Below, piece by piece: positions 13,361 to 28,763 of a DNA stretch of 64,000 nucleotides. Source of the stretch: Hydractinia symbiolongicarpus (Eukaryota > Cnidaria > Hydrozoa > Anthoathecata > Hydractiniidae); assembly GCF_029227915.1 (NCBI RefSeq), contig NC_079887.1, positions 3,286,001 to 3,350,000 of the forward strand, given 5' to 3'. The first letter of the stretch is position 1, and each line of letters opens with the position of its first letter. Below the pieces are notes generated by a model that was not told where the DNA came from, made no database searches, and was given only the letters and a program-made list of their open reading frames with translations. A program made the position numbers and the translations under genes.

Positions 13361-16124
13361 TATACAAAGAAAGTACCCAGGGAGTAAACTCATTTCCCGA
13401 ACGATTTTTTAAATTATTTTTTCACCACTAAAACGCATGAGACTTGTAGTTTTCAGAAATGTTTTCATTTTTGATGAGACGTTTAATGAAAGGGGTTTAA
13501 TCGCCGGCAAACGAAAACCCGCGATTTCCCGTATATCCCGGGCTTGGCCCGTATACTCGAATGTATACAAAGAAAGTACCCTGTGAGTAAACTTATTTCC
13601 AAAACGAGTTTTCAAATTATCTTTTCACCACTAAAACGCATGAGACTTGCAGTTTTCAAAAATGTTTTCATTTTTGATGAGACGCTTGATTAAAGTGGTT
13701 TAATCGCCGGCAAACGAAATCCCGCGATTTCCCGTAAATCCCGGGCTTGGCCCGTACAGTGGAATGTATACAAAGAAAGTACCCAGGGATTAAACTCATT
13801 TCCAAAACGATTTTTTAAATTATTTTTTCACCACTAAAACGCATAAGACTTGTAGTTTTTAAAAATGTTTTCATTTTTGATGAGACGCTGAATAAAAGAA
13901 GTTTAATCGCCGGCAAACGAAAACCCGCGATTTCCCGTAAATCCCGGGCTTGGCCCGTATAGTCAAAAGTATACAAAGAAAGTACCCAGGGAGTAAACTC
14001 ATTTCCCGAACGATTTTTTATATTATTTTTTTACCACTAAACGCATGAGACTTGTAGTTTTCAAAAATGTTTTCATTTTTGATGAGACGCTGAATAAAAG
14101 AAGTTTAATCGCCGGCAAACGAAAACCCGCGATTTCCCGTAAATCCCGGGCTTGGCCCGTATAGTCAAAAGTATACAAAGAAAGTACCCAGGGAGTAAAC
14201 TCATTTCCCGAACGATTTTTTAAATTATTATTTCACCACTAAAACGCATGAGACTTGTAGTTTTCAAGAATGTTTTCATTTTTGATGAGACGCTGAATAG
14301 AAGCAGTTTAATCGCCGGCAAACGAAAACCCGCGATTTCCCGTAAATCCCGGGCTTGTCACGTATAGTCGAATGTATACAAAGAAAGTACCCTGTGAGTA
14401 AACTCATTTCCAGAACGATTTTTCAAATTATCTTTTCACCACTAAAACGCATGAGACTTGCAGTTTTCAAAAATGTTTTCATTTTTGATGAGACGCTTAA
14501 TGAAAGTGGTTTAATCGCCGGCAAACGAAATCCCGCGATTTCCCGTAAATCCCGGGCTTGGCCCGTACAGTGGAATGTATACAAAGAAAGTACCCAGGGA
14601 GTAAACTCATTTCCAAAACGATTTTTTAAATTATTTTTTCACCACTAAAACGCATAAGACTTGTAGTTTTTAAAAATGTTTTCATTTTTGATGAGACGCT
14701 GAATAAAAGAAGTTTAATTGCCGGCAAACGAAAACCCGCGATTTCCAGTAAATCCCGGGCTTGGCACGTATGGTCGAATGTATACAAAGAAAGTACCCTG
14801 TGAGTAAACTCATTTCCAGAACGATTTTTCAAATTATCTTTTCACCACTAAAACGCATGAGACTTGCAGTTTTCAAAAATGTTTTCATTTTTGATGAGAC
14901 GCTTAATGAAAGTGGTTTAATCGCCGGCAAACGAAATCCCGCGATTTCCCGTAAATCCCGGGCTTGGCCCGTACAGTGGAATGTATGCAAAGAAAGTACC
15001 CAGGGAGTAAACTCATTTCCAAAACGATTTTTTAAATTATTTTTTCACCACTAAAACGCATAAGACTTGTAGTTTTTAAAAATGTTTTCATTTGTGATGA
15101 GACGCTGAATAAAAGAAGTTTAATCGCCGGCAAACGAAAACCCGCGATTTCCCGTAAATCCCGGGCTTGGCCCGTATAGTCAAAAGTATACAAAGAAAGT
15201 ACCCAGGGAGTAAACTCACTTCCCGAACGATTTTTCAAATTATTATTTCACCACTAAAACGCATGAGACTTGTAGTTTTCAAGAATGTTTTCATTTTTGA
15301 TGAGACGCTGAATAAAAGAAGTTTAATCGCCGGCAAACGAAAACCCGCGATTTCCCGTAAATCCCGGGCTTGGCACGTATAGTCGAATGTATACAAAGAA
15401 AGTACCCTGTGAGTAAACTCATTTCCAGAACGATTTTTCAAATTATCTTTTCACCACTAAAACGCATGAGACTTGCAGTTTTCAAAAATGTTTTCATTTT
15501 TGATGAGACGCTTAATGAAAGTGGTTTAATCGCCGGCAAACGAAATCCCGCGATTTCCCGTAAATTCCGGGCTTGGCCCGTACAGTGGAATGTATACAAA
15601 GAAAGTACCCAGGGAGTAAACTCATTTCCAAAACGATTTTTTAAATTATTATTTCACCACTAAAACGCATGAGACTTGTAGTTTTCAAGAATGTTTTCAT
15701 TTTTGATGAGACGTTTAATGAAAGGGGTTTAATCCCCGGCAAACGAAAACCCGCGATTTCCCGTAAATCCCGGGCTTGGCCCGTATACTCGAATGTATAC
15801 AAAGAAAGTACCCTGTGAGTAAACTCATTTCCAAAACGATTTTTCAAATTATCTTTTCACCACTAAAACGCATGAGACTTGCAGTTTTCAAAAATGTTTT
15901 CATTTTTGATGAGACGCTTGATGAAAGTGGTTTAATCGCCGGCAAACGAAATCCCGCGATTTCCCGTAAATCCCGGGCTTGGCCCGTACAGTGGAATGTA
16001 TACAAAGAAAGTACCCAGGGAGTAAACTCATTTCCAAAACGATTTTTTAAATTATTTTTTCACCACTAAAACGCATAAGACTTGTAGTTTTTAAAAATGT
16101 TTTCATTTTTGATGAGACGCTGAA

Positions 16125-18558
16125 TAAAAGAAGTTTAATCGCCGGCAAACGAAAACCCGCGATTTCCCGTAAATCCCGGGCTTGGCCCGTATAGTCAAAA
16201 GTATACAAAGAAAGTACCCAGGGAGTAAACTCATTTCCCGAACGATTTTTTATATTATTTTTTTACCACTAAACGCATGAGACTTGTAGTTTTCAAAAAT
16301 GTTTTCATTTTTGATGAGACGCTGAATAAAAGAAGTTTAATCGCCGGCAAACGAAAACCCGCGATTTCCCGTAAATCCCGGGCTTGGCCCGTATAGTCAA
16401 AAGTATACAAAGAAAGTACCCAGGGAGTAAACTCATTTCCCGAACGATTTTTTAAATTATTATTTCACCACTAAAACGCATGAGACTTGTGGTTTTCAAG
16501 AATGTTTTCATTTTTGATGAGACGCTGAATAGAAGCAGTTTAATCGCCGGCAAACGAAAACCCGCGATTTCCCGTAAATCCCGGGCTTGGCACGTATAGT
16601 CGAATGTATACAAAGAAAGTACCCTGTGAGTAAACTCATTTCCAGAACGATTTTTCAAATTATCTTTTCACCACTAAAACGCATGAGACTTGCAGTTTTC
16701 AAAAATGTTTTCATTTTTGATGAGACGCTTAATGAAAGTGGTTTAATCGCCGGCAAACGAAATCCCGCGATTTCCCGTAAATCCCGGGCTTGGCCCGTAC
16801 AGTGGAATGTATACAAAGAAAGTACCCAGGGAGTAAACTCATTTCCAAAACGATTTTTTAAATTATTTTTTCACCACTAAAACGCATAAGACTTGTAATT
16901 TTTAAAAATGTTTTCATTTTTGATGAGACGCTGAATAAAAGAAGTTTAATCGCCGGCAAACGAAAACCCGCGATTTCCCGTAAATCCCGGGCTTGGCACG
17001 TATAGTCGAATGTATACAAAGAAAGTACCCTGTGAGTAAACTCATTTCCAGAACGATTTTTCAAATTATCTTTTCACCACTAAAACGCATGAGACATGCA
17101 GTTTTCAAAAATGTTTTCATTTTTGATGAGACGCTTAATGAAAGTGGTTTAATCGCCGGCAAACGAAATCCCGCGATTTCCCGTAAATCCCGGGCTTGGC
17201 CCGTACAGTGGAATGTATACAAAGAAAGTACCCAGGGAGTAAACTCATTTCCAAAACGATTTTTTAAATTATTTTTTCACCACTAAAACGCATAAGACTT
17301 GTAGTTTTTAAAAATGTTTTCATTTTTGATGAGACGCTGACTAAAAGAAGTTTAATCGCCGGCAAACGAAAACCCGCGATTTCCCGTAAATCCCGGGCTT
17401 GGCCCGTATAGTCAAAAGTATACAAAGAAAGTACCCAGGGAGTAAACTCATTTCCCGAACGATTTTTTATATTATTTTTTTACCACTAAACGCATGAGAC
17501 TTGTAGTTTTCAAAAATGTTTTCATTTTTGATGAGACGCTGAATAAAAGAAGTTTAATCGCCGGCAAACGAAAACCCGCGATTTCCCGTAAATCCCGGGC
17601 TTGGCCCGTATAGTCAAAAGTATACAAAGAAAGTACCCAGGGAGTAAACTCATTTCCCGAACGATTTTTTAAATTATTATTTCACCACTAAAACGCATGA
17701 GACTTGTGGTTTTCAAGAATGTTTTCATTTTTGATGAGACGCTGAATAGAAGCAGTTTAATCGCCGGCAAACGAAAACCCGCGATTTCCCGTAAATCCCG
17801 GGCTTGGCACGTATAGTCGAATGTATACAAAGAAAGTACCCTGTGAGTAAACTCATTTCCAGAACGATTTTTCAAATTATCTTTTCACCACTAAAACGCA
17901 TGAGACTTGCAGTTTTCAAAAATGTTTTCATTTTTGATGAGACGCTTAATGAAAGTGGTTTAATCGCCGGCAAACGAAATCCCGCGATTTCCCGTAAATC
18001 CCGGGCTTGGCCCGTACAGTGGAATGTATACAAAGAAAGTACCCAGGGAGTAAACTCATTTCCAAAACGATTTTTTAAATTATTTTTTCACCACTAAAAC
18101 GCATAAGACTTGTAATTTTTAAAAATGTTTTCATTTTTGATGAGACGCTGAATAAAAGAAGTTTAATCGCCGGCAAACGAAAACCCGCGATTTCCCGTAA
18201 ATCCCGGGCTTGGCACGTATAGTCGAATGTATACAAAGAAAGTACCCTGTGAGTAAACTCATTTCCAGAACGATTTTTCAAATTATCTTTTCACCACTAA
18301 AACGCATGAGACATGCAGTTTTCAAAAATGTTTTCATTTTTGATGAGACGCTTAATGAAAGTGGTTTAATCGCCGGCAAACGAAATCCCGCGATTTCCCG
18401 TAAATCCCGGGCTTCGCCCGTACAGTGGAATGTATACAAAGAAAGTACCCAGGGAGTAAACTCATTTCCAAAACGATTTTTTAAATTATTTTTTCACCAC
18501 TAAAACGCATAAGACTTGTAGTTTTTAAAAATGTTTTCATTTTTGATGAGACGCTGAC
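16125..18558. repeat. Two tandem copies of a 1217-bp (6-monomer) block inside super-repeat copy 1
   Basis: The variants starting at 16452, 16587, 16858 and 16993 recur at 17669, 17804, 18075 and 18210 (offset 1217). Both copies share rare bases such as GACATGCAG, and GCTGACTAAAAG occurs at the end of each. The corresponding part of super-repeat copy 2 (34894-35728) is single. Edges are approximate. Confidence 0.8.
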
Positions 18559-21500
18559 TAAAAGAAGTTTAATCGCCGGCAAACGAAAACCCGCGATTTC
18601 CCGTAAATCCCGGGCTTGGCCCGTATAGTCAAAAGTATACAAAGAAAGTACCCAGGGAGTAAACTCATTTCCCGAACGATTTTTCAAATTATTATTTCAC
18701 CACTAAAACGCATGAGACTTGTAGTTTTCAAGAATGTTTTCATTTTTGATGAGACGCTGAATAGAAGCAGTTTAATCGCCGGCAAACGAAAACCCGCGAT
18801 TTCCCGTAAATCCCGGGCTTGGCACGTATAGTCGAATGTATACAAAGAAAGTACCCTGTGAGTAAACTCATTTCCAGAACGATTTTTTAAATTATTTTTT
18901 CATCACAAAAACGCATAAGACTTGTAGTTTTTAAAAATGTTTTCATTTTTGATGAGACGCTGAATAAAAGAAGTTTAATCGCCGGCAAACGAAAACCCGC
19001 GATTTCCCGTAAATCCCGGCTTGGCCCGTATAGTCAAAAGTATACAAAGAAAGTACCCAGGAAGTAAACTTATTTCCTGAACGATTTTTTAAATTATTTT
19101 TTCACCACTAAAACGCATGAGACTTGTAGTTTTCAAAAATGTTTTCATTTTTGATGAGACGCTGAAAAAAAGCAGTTTAATCGCCGGCAAACGAAACCCT
19201 GCGATTTCCCTAAATCCCGGACTCGGCCCGTATAGTCAAAAGTATACAAAGAAAGTACCCAGGGAGTAAACTCATTTCTAGAACGATTTTTTAAATTATT
19301 TTTTCACCACTAAAACGCATGAGACTTGTAGTTTTTAAAAATGTTTTCATTTTTGATAAGACGCTGAATAAAAGAAGTTTAATCGCCGGCAAACAAAAAC
19401 CCGCGATTTCCCGTAAATCCCGGCTTGGCCCGTATAGTCAAAAGTATACAAAGAAAGTACCCAGGGAGTAAACTCATTTCCCAAACGATTTTTTAAATTA
19501 TTATTTCACCACTAAAACGCATGAGCCTTGTAGTTTTCAAGAATGTTTTCATTTTTGATGAGACGCTGAATAGCAGCAGTTTAATCGCCGGCAAACGAAA
19601 ACCCGCGATTTCCCGTAAATCCCGGGCTTGGCACGTATAGTCGAATGTATACAAAGAAAGTACCCTGTGAGTAAACTCATTTCCAGAACGATTTTTTAAA
19701 TTATTTTTTCATCACAAAAACGCATAAGACTTGTAGTTTTTAAAAATGTTTTCATTTTTGATGAGACGCTGAATAAAAGAAGTTTAATCGCCGGCAAACG
19801 AAAACCCGCGATTTCCCGTAAATCCCGGCTTGACCCGTATAGTCAAAAGTATACAAAGAAAGTACCCAGGAAGTAAACTCATTTCCTGAACGATTTTTTA
19901 AATTATTTTTTCACCACTAAAACGCATGAGACTTGTAGTTTTCAAAAATGTTTTCATTTTTGATGAGACGCTGAAAAAAAGCAGTTTAATCGCCGGCAAA
20001 CGAAACCCTGCGATTTCCCTAAATCCCGGACTCGGCCCGTATAGTCAAAAGTATACAAAGAAAGTACCCAGGGAGTAAACTCATTTCCAGAACGATTTTT
20101 TAAATTATTTTTTCACCACTAAAAGGCATAAGACTTGTAGTTTTTAAAAATGTTTTCATTTTTGATAAGACGCTGAATAAAAAAAGTTTAATCGCCGGCA
20201 AACAAAAACCCGCGATTTCCCGTAAATCCCGGCTTGGCCCGTATAGTCAAAAGTATACAAAGAAAGTACCCAGGGAGTAAACTCATTTTCCAAACGATTT
20301 TTTAAATTATTATTTCACCACTAAAACGCATCAGCCTTGTAGTTTTCAAGAATGTTTTCATTTTTGATGAGACGCTGAATAGCAGCAGTTTAATCGCCGG
20401 CAAACGAAAACCCGCGATTTCCCGTAAATCCCGGGCTTGGCACGTATAGTCGAATGTATACAAAGAAAGTACCCTGTGAGTAAACTCATTTCCAGAACGA
20501 TTTTTTAAATTATTTTTTCATCACTAAAACGCATAAGACTTGTAGTTTTTAAAAATGTTTTCATTTTTGATGAGACGCTGAATAAAAGAAGTTTAATCGC
20601 CGGCAAACGAAAACCCGCAATTTCCCGTAACTCCCGGCTTGGCCCGTATAGTCAAAAGTATACAAAGAAAGTACCCAGGGAGTAAACTCATTTCCCGAAC
20701 GATTTTTTAAATTATTTTTTCACCACTAAAACGCATGAGACTTGTAGTTTTCAGAAATGTTTTCATTTTTGATGAGACGCTTAATGAAAGTGGTTTAATC
20801 GCCGGCAAACGAAAACCTGCGATTTCCCGTAAATCCCGGGCTTGGCCCGTATACTCGAATGTATACAAAGAAAGTACCCTGTGAGTAAACTCATTTCCAA
20901 AACGATTTTTCAAATTATCTTTTCACCACTAAAACGCATGAGACTTGCAGTTTTCAAAAATGTTTTCATTTTTGATGAGACGCTTAATGAAAGTGGTTTA
21001 ATCGCCGGCAAACGAAATCCCGCGATTTCCCGTAAATCCCGGGCTTGGCCCGTACAGTGGAATGTATACAAAGAAAGTACCCAGGGAGTAAACTCATTTC
21101 CAAAACGATTTTTTAAATTATTTTTTCCCCACTAAAACGCATAAGACTTGTAGTTTTTAAAAATGTTTTCCTTTTTGATGAGACGCTGAATAAAAGAAGT
21201 TTAATCGCCGGCAAACGAAAACCCGCGATTTCCCGTAAATCCCGGGCTTGGCCCGTAGAGTCAAAAGTATACAAAGAAAGTACCCAGGGAGTAAACTCAT
21301 TTCCCGAACGATTTTTCATATTATTTTTTTACCACTAAACGCATGAGACTTGTAGTTTTCAAAAATGTTTTCATTTTTGATGAGACGCTGAATAAAAGAA
21401 GTTTAATCGCCGGCAAACGAAAACCCGCGATTTCCCGTAAATCCCGAGCTTGGCCCGTATAGTCAAAAGTATACAAAGAAGGTACCCAGGGAGTAAACTC

Positions 21501-22079
21501 ATTTCCCGAACGATTTTTTAAATCACTTTTTCACCACTAAAACGCATGAGACTTGTACTTTTTAAAAATGTTTTCATTTTTGATGAGACGCTGAATAAAA
21601 GAAGTTTAATCGCCGGCAAACGAAAACCTGCGATTTCCCGTAAATCCTGCACTCGGCCCGTATAGTCAAAAGTATACAAAGAAAGTACCCAGGGAGTAAA
21701 CTCATTTCCCAAACGATTTTTTAAATTATTATTTCACCACTAAAACGCATGAGACTTGTAGTTTTTAAGAATGTTTTCATTTCTGATGAGACGCTGAATA
21801 GAAGCAGTTTAATCGCCGGCAAACGAAAACCCGCGATTTCCCGTAAATCCCGGGCTTGTCACGTATAGTCGAATGTATACAAAGAAAGTACCCTGTGAGT
21901 AAACTCATTTCCAGAACGATTTTTCAAATTATTTTTTCATCACTAAAACGCATAAGACTTGTAGTTTTTAAAAATGTTTTCATTTTTGATGAGACGCTGA
22001 ATAAAAGAAGTTTAATCGCCGGCAAACAAAAACCCGCGATTTCCCGTAAATCCCGGCTTGGCCCGTATAGTCAAAAGTA

Positions 22080-25000
22080 TACAAAGAAAGTACCCAGGGA
22101 GTAAACTCATTTCCCAAACGATTTTTTAAATTATTTTTTCACCACTAAAACGCATGAGCCTTGTAGTTTTCAAGAATGTTTTCATTTTTGATGAGACGCT
22201 GAATAGCAGCAGTTTAATCGCCGGCAAACAAAAACCCGCGATTTCCCGTAAATCCCGGGCGTGGCACGTATAGTCGAATGTATACAAAGAAAGTACCCTG
22301 TGAGTAAACTAATTTCCAGAACGATTTTTTAAATTATTTTTTCATCACTAAAACGCATGAGACTTGTAGTTTTTAAAAATGTTTTCATTTTTGATGAGAC
22401 GCTGAATAAAAGAAGTTTAATCGCCGGCAAACGAAAACCCGCGATTTCCCGTAACTCCCGGCTTGGCCCGTATAGTCAAAAGTATACAAAGAAAGTACCC
22501 AGGGCGTAAACTCATTTCCCGAACGATTTTTTAAATTATTTTTTCACCACTAAAAAGCATGAGACTTGTAGTTTTCAAAAATGTCTTCATTTTTGATGAG
22601 ACGCTGAAAAAAAGCAGTTTAATCGCCGGCAAACGAAAACCTGCGATTTCCCTAAATCCCGGACTCGGCCCGTATAGTCAAAAGTATACAAAAAAAGTAC
22701 CCAGGGAGTAAACTCATTTCCAGAACGATTTTTTAAATTATTTTTTCACCACTAAAACGCATAAGACTTGTAGTTTTTAAAAATGTTTTCATTTTTGATG
22801 AGACGCTGAATAAAAGAAGTTTAATCGCCGGCAAACGAAAACCCGCGATTTCCCGTAACTCCCGGCTTGGCCCGTATAGTCAAAAGTATACAAAGAAAGT
22901 ACCCAGGGAGTAAACTCATTTCCCGAACGATTTTTTAAATTATTTTTTCACCACTAAAACCCATGAGACTTGTAGTTTTTAAAAATGTTTTCATTTTTGA
23001 TGAGACACTTAATAAAAGAAGTTTAATCGCCGGCAAACGAAAATCTGCGATTTCCCGTAAATCCCGGGCTTGGCCCGTATAGTCAAAAGTATGCAAAAAA
23101 AGTACCCAGGGAGTAAACTCATTTCCCGAACGATTTTTTAAATCACTTTTTCACCACTAAAACGCATGAGACTTGTAGTTTTTAAAAATGTATTCATTTT
23201 TTGATGAGACGCTGAATAAAAGAAGTTTAATCGCCGGCAAACGAAAACCTGCGATTTCCCGTAAATCCTGGACTCGGCCCGTATAGTCAAAAGTATACAA
23301 AGAAAGTACCCAGGGAGTAAACTCATTTCCCAAACGATTTTTTAAATTATTTTTTCACCACTAAAACGCATGAGCCTTGTAGTTTTCAAGAATGTTTTCA
23401 TTTTTGATGAGACGCTGAATAGCAGCAGTTTAATCGCCGGCAAACAAAAACCCGCGATTTCCCGTAAATCCCGGGCGTGGCACGTATAGTCGAATGTATA
23501 CAAAGAAAGTACCCTGTGAGTAAACTAATTTCCAGAACGATTTTTTAAATTATTTTTTCATCACTAAAACGCATGAGACTTGTAGTTTTTAAAAATGTTT
23601 TCATTTTTGATGAGACGCTGAATAAAAGAAGTTTAATCGCCGGCAAACGAAAACCTGCGATTTCCCGTAAATCCTGGACTCGGCCCGTATAGTCAAAAGT
23701 ATACAAAGAAAGTACCCAGGGAGTAAACTCATTTCCCAAACGATTTTTTAAATTATTTTTTCACCACTAAAACGCATGAGCCTTGTAGTTTTCAAGAATT
23801 TTTTCATTTTTGATGAGACGCTGAATAGCAGCAGTTTAATCGCCGGCAAACAAAAACCCGCGATTTCCCGTAAATCCCGGGCGTGGCACGTATAGTCGAA
23901 TGTATACAAAGAAAGTACCCTGTGAGTAAACTAATTTCCAGAACGATTTTTTAAATTATTTTTTCATCACTAAAACGCATGAGACTTGTAGTTTTTAAAA
24001 ATGTTTTCATTTTTGATGAGACGCTGAATAAAAGAAGTTTAATCGCCGGCAAACGAAAACCCGCGATTTCCCGTAACTCCCGGCTTGGCCCGTATAGTCA
24101 AAAGTATACAAAGAAAGTACCCAGGGCGTAAACTCATTTCCCGAACGATTTTTTAAATTATTTTTTCACCACTAAAACGCATGAGACTTGTAGTTTTTAA
24201 AAATGTCTTCATTTTTGATGAGACGCTGAAAAAAAGCAGTTTAATCGCCGGCAAACGAAAACCTGCGATTTCCCTAAATCCCGGACTCGGCTCGTATAGT
24301 CAAAAGTATACAAAAAAAGTACCCAGGGAGTAAACTCATTTCCAGAACGATTTTTTAAATTATTTTTTCACCACTAAAACGCATAAGACTTGTAGTTTTT
24401 AAAAATGTTTTCATTTTTGATGAGACGCTGAATAAAAGAAGTTTAATCGCCGGCAAACGAAAACCCGCGATTTCCCGTAACTCCCGGCTTGGCCCGTATA
24501 GTCAAAAGTATACAAAGAAAGTACCCAGGGAGTAAACTCATTTCCCGAACGATTTTTTAAATTATTTTTTCACCACTAAAACCCATGAGACTTGTAGTTT
24601 TTAAAAATGTTTTCATTTTTGATGAGACACTGAATAAAAGAAGTTTAATCGCCGGCAAACGAAAATCTGCGATTTCCCGTAAATCCCGGGCTTGGCCCGT
24701 ATAGTCAAAAGTATGCAAAAAAAGTACCCAGGGAGTAAACTCATTTCCCGAACGATTTTTTAAATCACTTTTTCACCACTAAAACGCATGAGACTTGTAG
24801 TTTTTAAAAATGTATTCATTTTTTGATGAGACGCTGAATAAAAGAAGTTTAATCGCCGGCAAACGAAAACCTGCGATTTCCCGTAAATCCTCGACTCGGC
24901 CCGTATAGTCAAAAGTATACAAAGAAAGTACCCAGGGAGTAAACTCATTTCTCAAACGATTTTTTAAATTATTATTTCACCACTAAAACGCATGAGACTT
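22080..25000. repeat. Eight-monomer (1622-bp) satellite repeat, also present in super-repeat copy 2
   Basis: The distinctive monomer with TGTATTCATTTTTTGATG and AAATCACTTTTTCACC occurs at about 23138-23326 and 24760-24948, offset 1622 bp. Flanking variants occur in the same order (GAGCCTTGTAG, GCGTGGCACG, GGGCGTAAAC). The pair is repeated at 40363 and 41985 with the same spacing, so this duplication predates the 16.8-kb one. Confidence 0.8.
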
Positions 25001-28000
25001 GTAGTTTTCAAGAATGTTTTCATTTTTGATGAGACGCTGAAAAAAAGCAGTTTAATCGCCGGCAAACGAAAACCCGCGATTTCCCGTAAATCCCGGGCTT
25101 GGCACGTATAGTCGAATGTATACAAAGAAAGTACCCTGTGAGTAAACTCATTTCCAGAACGATTTTTTAAATTATTTTTTTATCACTAAAACGCATAAGA
25201 CTTGTAGTTTTTAAGAATGTTTTCATTTTTGATGAGACGCTGAATAAAAGAAGTTTAATCGCCGGCAAACGAAAACCCGCGATTTCCCGTAAATCCCGGC
25301 TTGGCCCGTATAGTCAAAAGTATACAAAGAAAGTACCCAGGAAGTAAACTCATTTCCCGAACGATTTTTTAAATTATTTTTTCACCACTAAAACGCATGA
25401 GACTTGTAGTTTTCAAAAGTGTTTTCATTTTTAATGAGACGCTGAAAAAAAGCAGTTTAATCGCCGGCAAACGAAAACCTGCGATTTCCCTAAATCCTGG
25501 ACTCGGCCCGTATAGTCAAAAGTATACAAAGAAAGTACCCAGGGAGTAAACTCATTTCCCGAACGATTTTTTAAATTATTTTTTCACCACTAAAACGCAT
25601 GAGACTTGTAGTTTTCAAAAATGTTTTCATTTTTGATGACACGCTGAATAAAAGCAGTTTAATCGCCGGCAAACGAAAACCTGCGATTTCCCGTAAATCC
25701 CGGATTCGGCCCGTATAGTCAAAAGTATACAAAGAAAGTACCCAGGGAGTAAACTCATTTCCAGAACGATTTTTTAAATTATTTTTTCACCACTAAAACG
25801 CATAAGACTTGTAGTTTTTAAAAATGTTTTCATTTTTGATGAGACGCTGAATAAAAGAAGTTTATTCGCCGGCAAACAAAAACCTCTAATTTCCCTAAAC
25901 TCCCGGACTCGGCCCGTATAGTCAAAAGTATACAAAGAAAGTACCCAGGGAGTAAACTCATTTCCAGAACGATTTTTTAAATTATTTTTTCACCACTAAA
26001 ACGCATAAGACTTGTAGCTTTTAAAAATGTTTTCATTTTTGATGAGACGCTGAATAAAAGAAGTTTAATCGCCGGCAAACGAAAACCCGCGATTTCCTGT
26101 AAATCCCGGCTTGGCCCGTATAGTCAAAAGTATACAAAGAAAGTACCCAGGGAGTAAACTCATTTCCCGAACAATTTTTTAAATTATTTTTTCACCACTG
26201 AAACGCATGAGACTTGTAGTTTTCAAAAATGTTTTCATTTTTGATGAGACGCTGAATAAAAGAAGTTTAATCGCCGGCAAACGAAAACCCGCGATTTCCC
26301 GTAAATCCCGGGCTTGGCCCGTATAGTCAAAAGTTTACAAAGAAAGTACCCAGGGAGTAAACTCATTTCCCGAACGATTTTTTAAATTACTTTTTCACCA
26401 CTAAAACGCATAAGACTTGTAGTTTTTAAAAATGTTTTCATTTTTGATGAGACGCTGAATAAAAGAAGTTTAATCGCCGGCAAACGAAAACCTGCGATTT
26501 CCCGTAAATCCTGGACTCGGCCCGTATAGTCAAAAGTATACAAAGAAAGTACCCAGGAAGTAAACTCACTTCCCGAACGATTTTTTAAATTATTTTTTCA
26601 CCACTAAAACGCATGAGACTTGTAGTTTTCAAAAGTGTTTTCATTTTTGATGAGACGCTGAAAAAAAGCAGTTTAATCGCCGGCAAACGAAAACCTGCGA
26701 TTTCCCTAAATCCCGGACTCTGCCCGTATAGTCAAAAGTATACAAAGAAAGTACCCAGGGAGTAAACTCATTTCCCGAACGATTTTTTAAATTATTTTTT
26801 CACCACTAAAACGCATGAGACTTGTAGTTTTCAAAAATGTTTTCATTTTTGATGACACGCTGAATAAAAGCAGTTTAATCGCCGGCAAACGAAAACCTGC
26901 GATTTCCCGTAAATCCCGGACTCGGCCCATATAGTCAAAAGTATACAAAGAAAGTACCCAGGGAGTAAACTCATTTCCAGAACGATTTTTTAAATTATTT
27001 TTTCACCACTAAAACGCATAAGACTTGTAGTTTTTAAAAATGTTTTCATTTTTGATGAGACGCTGAATAAAAGAAGTTTATTCGCCGGCAAACGAAAACC
27101 CGCGATTTCCCGTAAATCCCGGCTTGGCCCGTATAGTCAAAAGTATACAAAGAAAGTACCCAGGGAGTAAACTCATTTCCCGAACAATTTTTTAAATTAT
27201 TTTTTCACCACTGAAACGCATGAGACTTGTAGTTTTCAAAAATGTTTTCATTTTTGATGAGACGCTGAATAAAAGAAGTTTAATCGCCGGCAAACGAAAA
27301 CCCGCGATTTCCCGTAAATCCCGGGCTTGGTCCGTATAGTCAAAAGTTTACAAAGAAAGTACCCAGGGAGTAAACTCATTTCCCGAACGATTTTTTAAAT
27401 TACTTTTTCACCACTAAAACGCATAAGACTTGTAGTTTTTAAAAATGTTTTCATTTTTGATGAGACGCTGAATAAAAGAAGTTTAATCGCCGGCAAACGA
27501 AAACCTGCGATTTCCCGTAAATCCTGGACTCGGCCCGTATAGTCAAAAGTATACAAAGAAAGTACCCAGGGAGTAAACTCATTTCCAAAACGATTTTTTA
27601 AATTATTATTTCACCACTAAAACGCATAAGACTTCTAGTTTTTAAAAATATTTTCATATTTGATGGGACGCTGAATAAAAGAAGTTTAATCGCCGGCAAA
27701 CGAAAACCCGCGATTTCCCGTAAATCCCGGGCTTGGCCGTAAAGTCAAAACTATACAAAGAAAGTACCCAGGGAGTGAACTCATTTCCAGAACGATTTTT
27801 TAAATTATTTTTTCACCACTAAAACGCATAAGACTTGTAGTTTTTAAAAGTGTTTTCATTTTTGATGAGACGCTGAATAAAAGAAGTTTAATCACCGGCA
27901 AACGAAAACCTGCGATTTCCCGAAAATCCCGGACTCGGCCCGTATAGTCAAAAGTATACAAAGAAAGTACCCTGTGAGTAAACTCATTTCCCGAACGATT

Positions 28001-28763
28001 TTTTATATTATTTTTTTACCACTAAAACGCATAAGACTTGTAGTTTTTGAAAATGTTTTCATTTTTGATGAGACGCTGAATAAAAGAAGTTTAATCGCCG
28101 GCAAACGAAAACCCGCGATTTCCCGTAAATCCCGGCTTGGCCCGTATAGTCAAAAGTATACAAAGAAAGTACCCAGGAAGTAAACTCATTTCCCGAACGA
28201 TTTTTCAAATTATTTTATCACCACTAAAACGCATGAGACGTGTAGTTTTTAAAAGTGTTTTCATTTTTGATGAGACGCTGAATAAAAGAAGTTTAATCAC
28301 CGGCAAACGAAAACCCGCAATTTCCCGTAAATACCGGGCTTGGCACGTATAGTTGAATGTATACAAAGAAAGTACCCTGTGAGTAAACTCATTTCCCGAA
28401 CGATTTTTTATATTATTTTTTTACCACTAAAACGCATAAGACTTGTAGTTTTTGAAAATGTTTTCATTTTTGATGAGACGCTGAATAAAAGAAGTTTAAT
28501 CGCCGGCAAACGAAAACCCGCGATTTCCCGTAAATCCCGGCTTGGCCCGTATAGTCAAAAGTATACAAAGAAAGTACCCAGGAAGTAAACTCAATTCCCG
28601 AACGATTTTTCAAATTATTTTATCACCACTAAAACGCATGAGACGTGTAGTTTTTAAAAGTGTTTTCATTTTTGATGAGACGCTGAATAAAAGAAGTTTA
28701 ATCACCGGCAAACGAAAACCCGCAATTTCCCGTAAATCCCGGCTTGGCCCGTATAGGTAAAAG

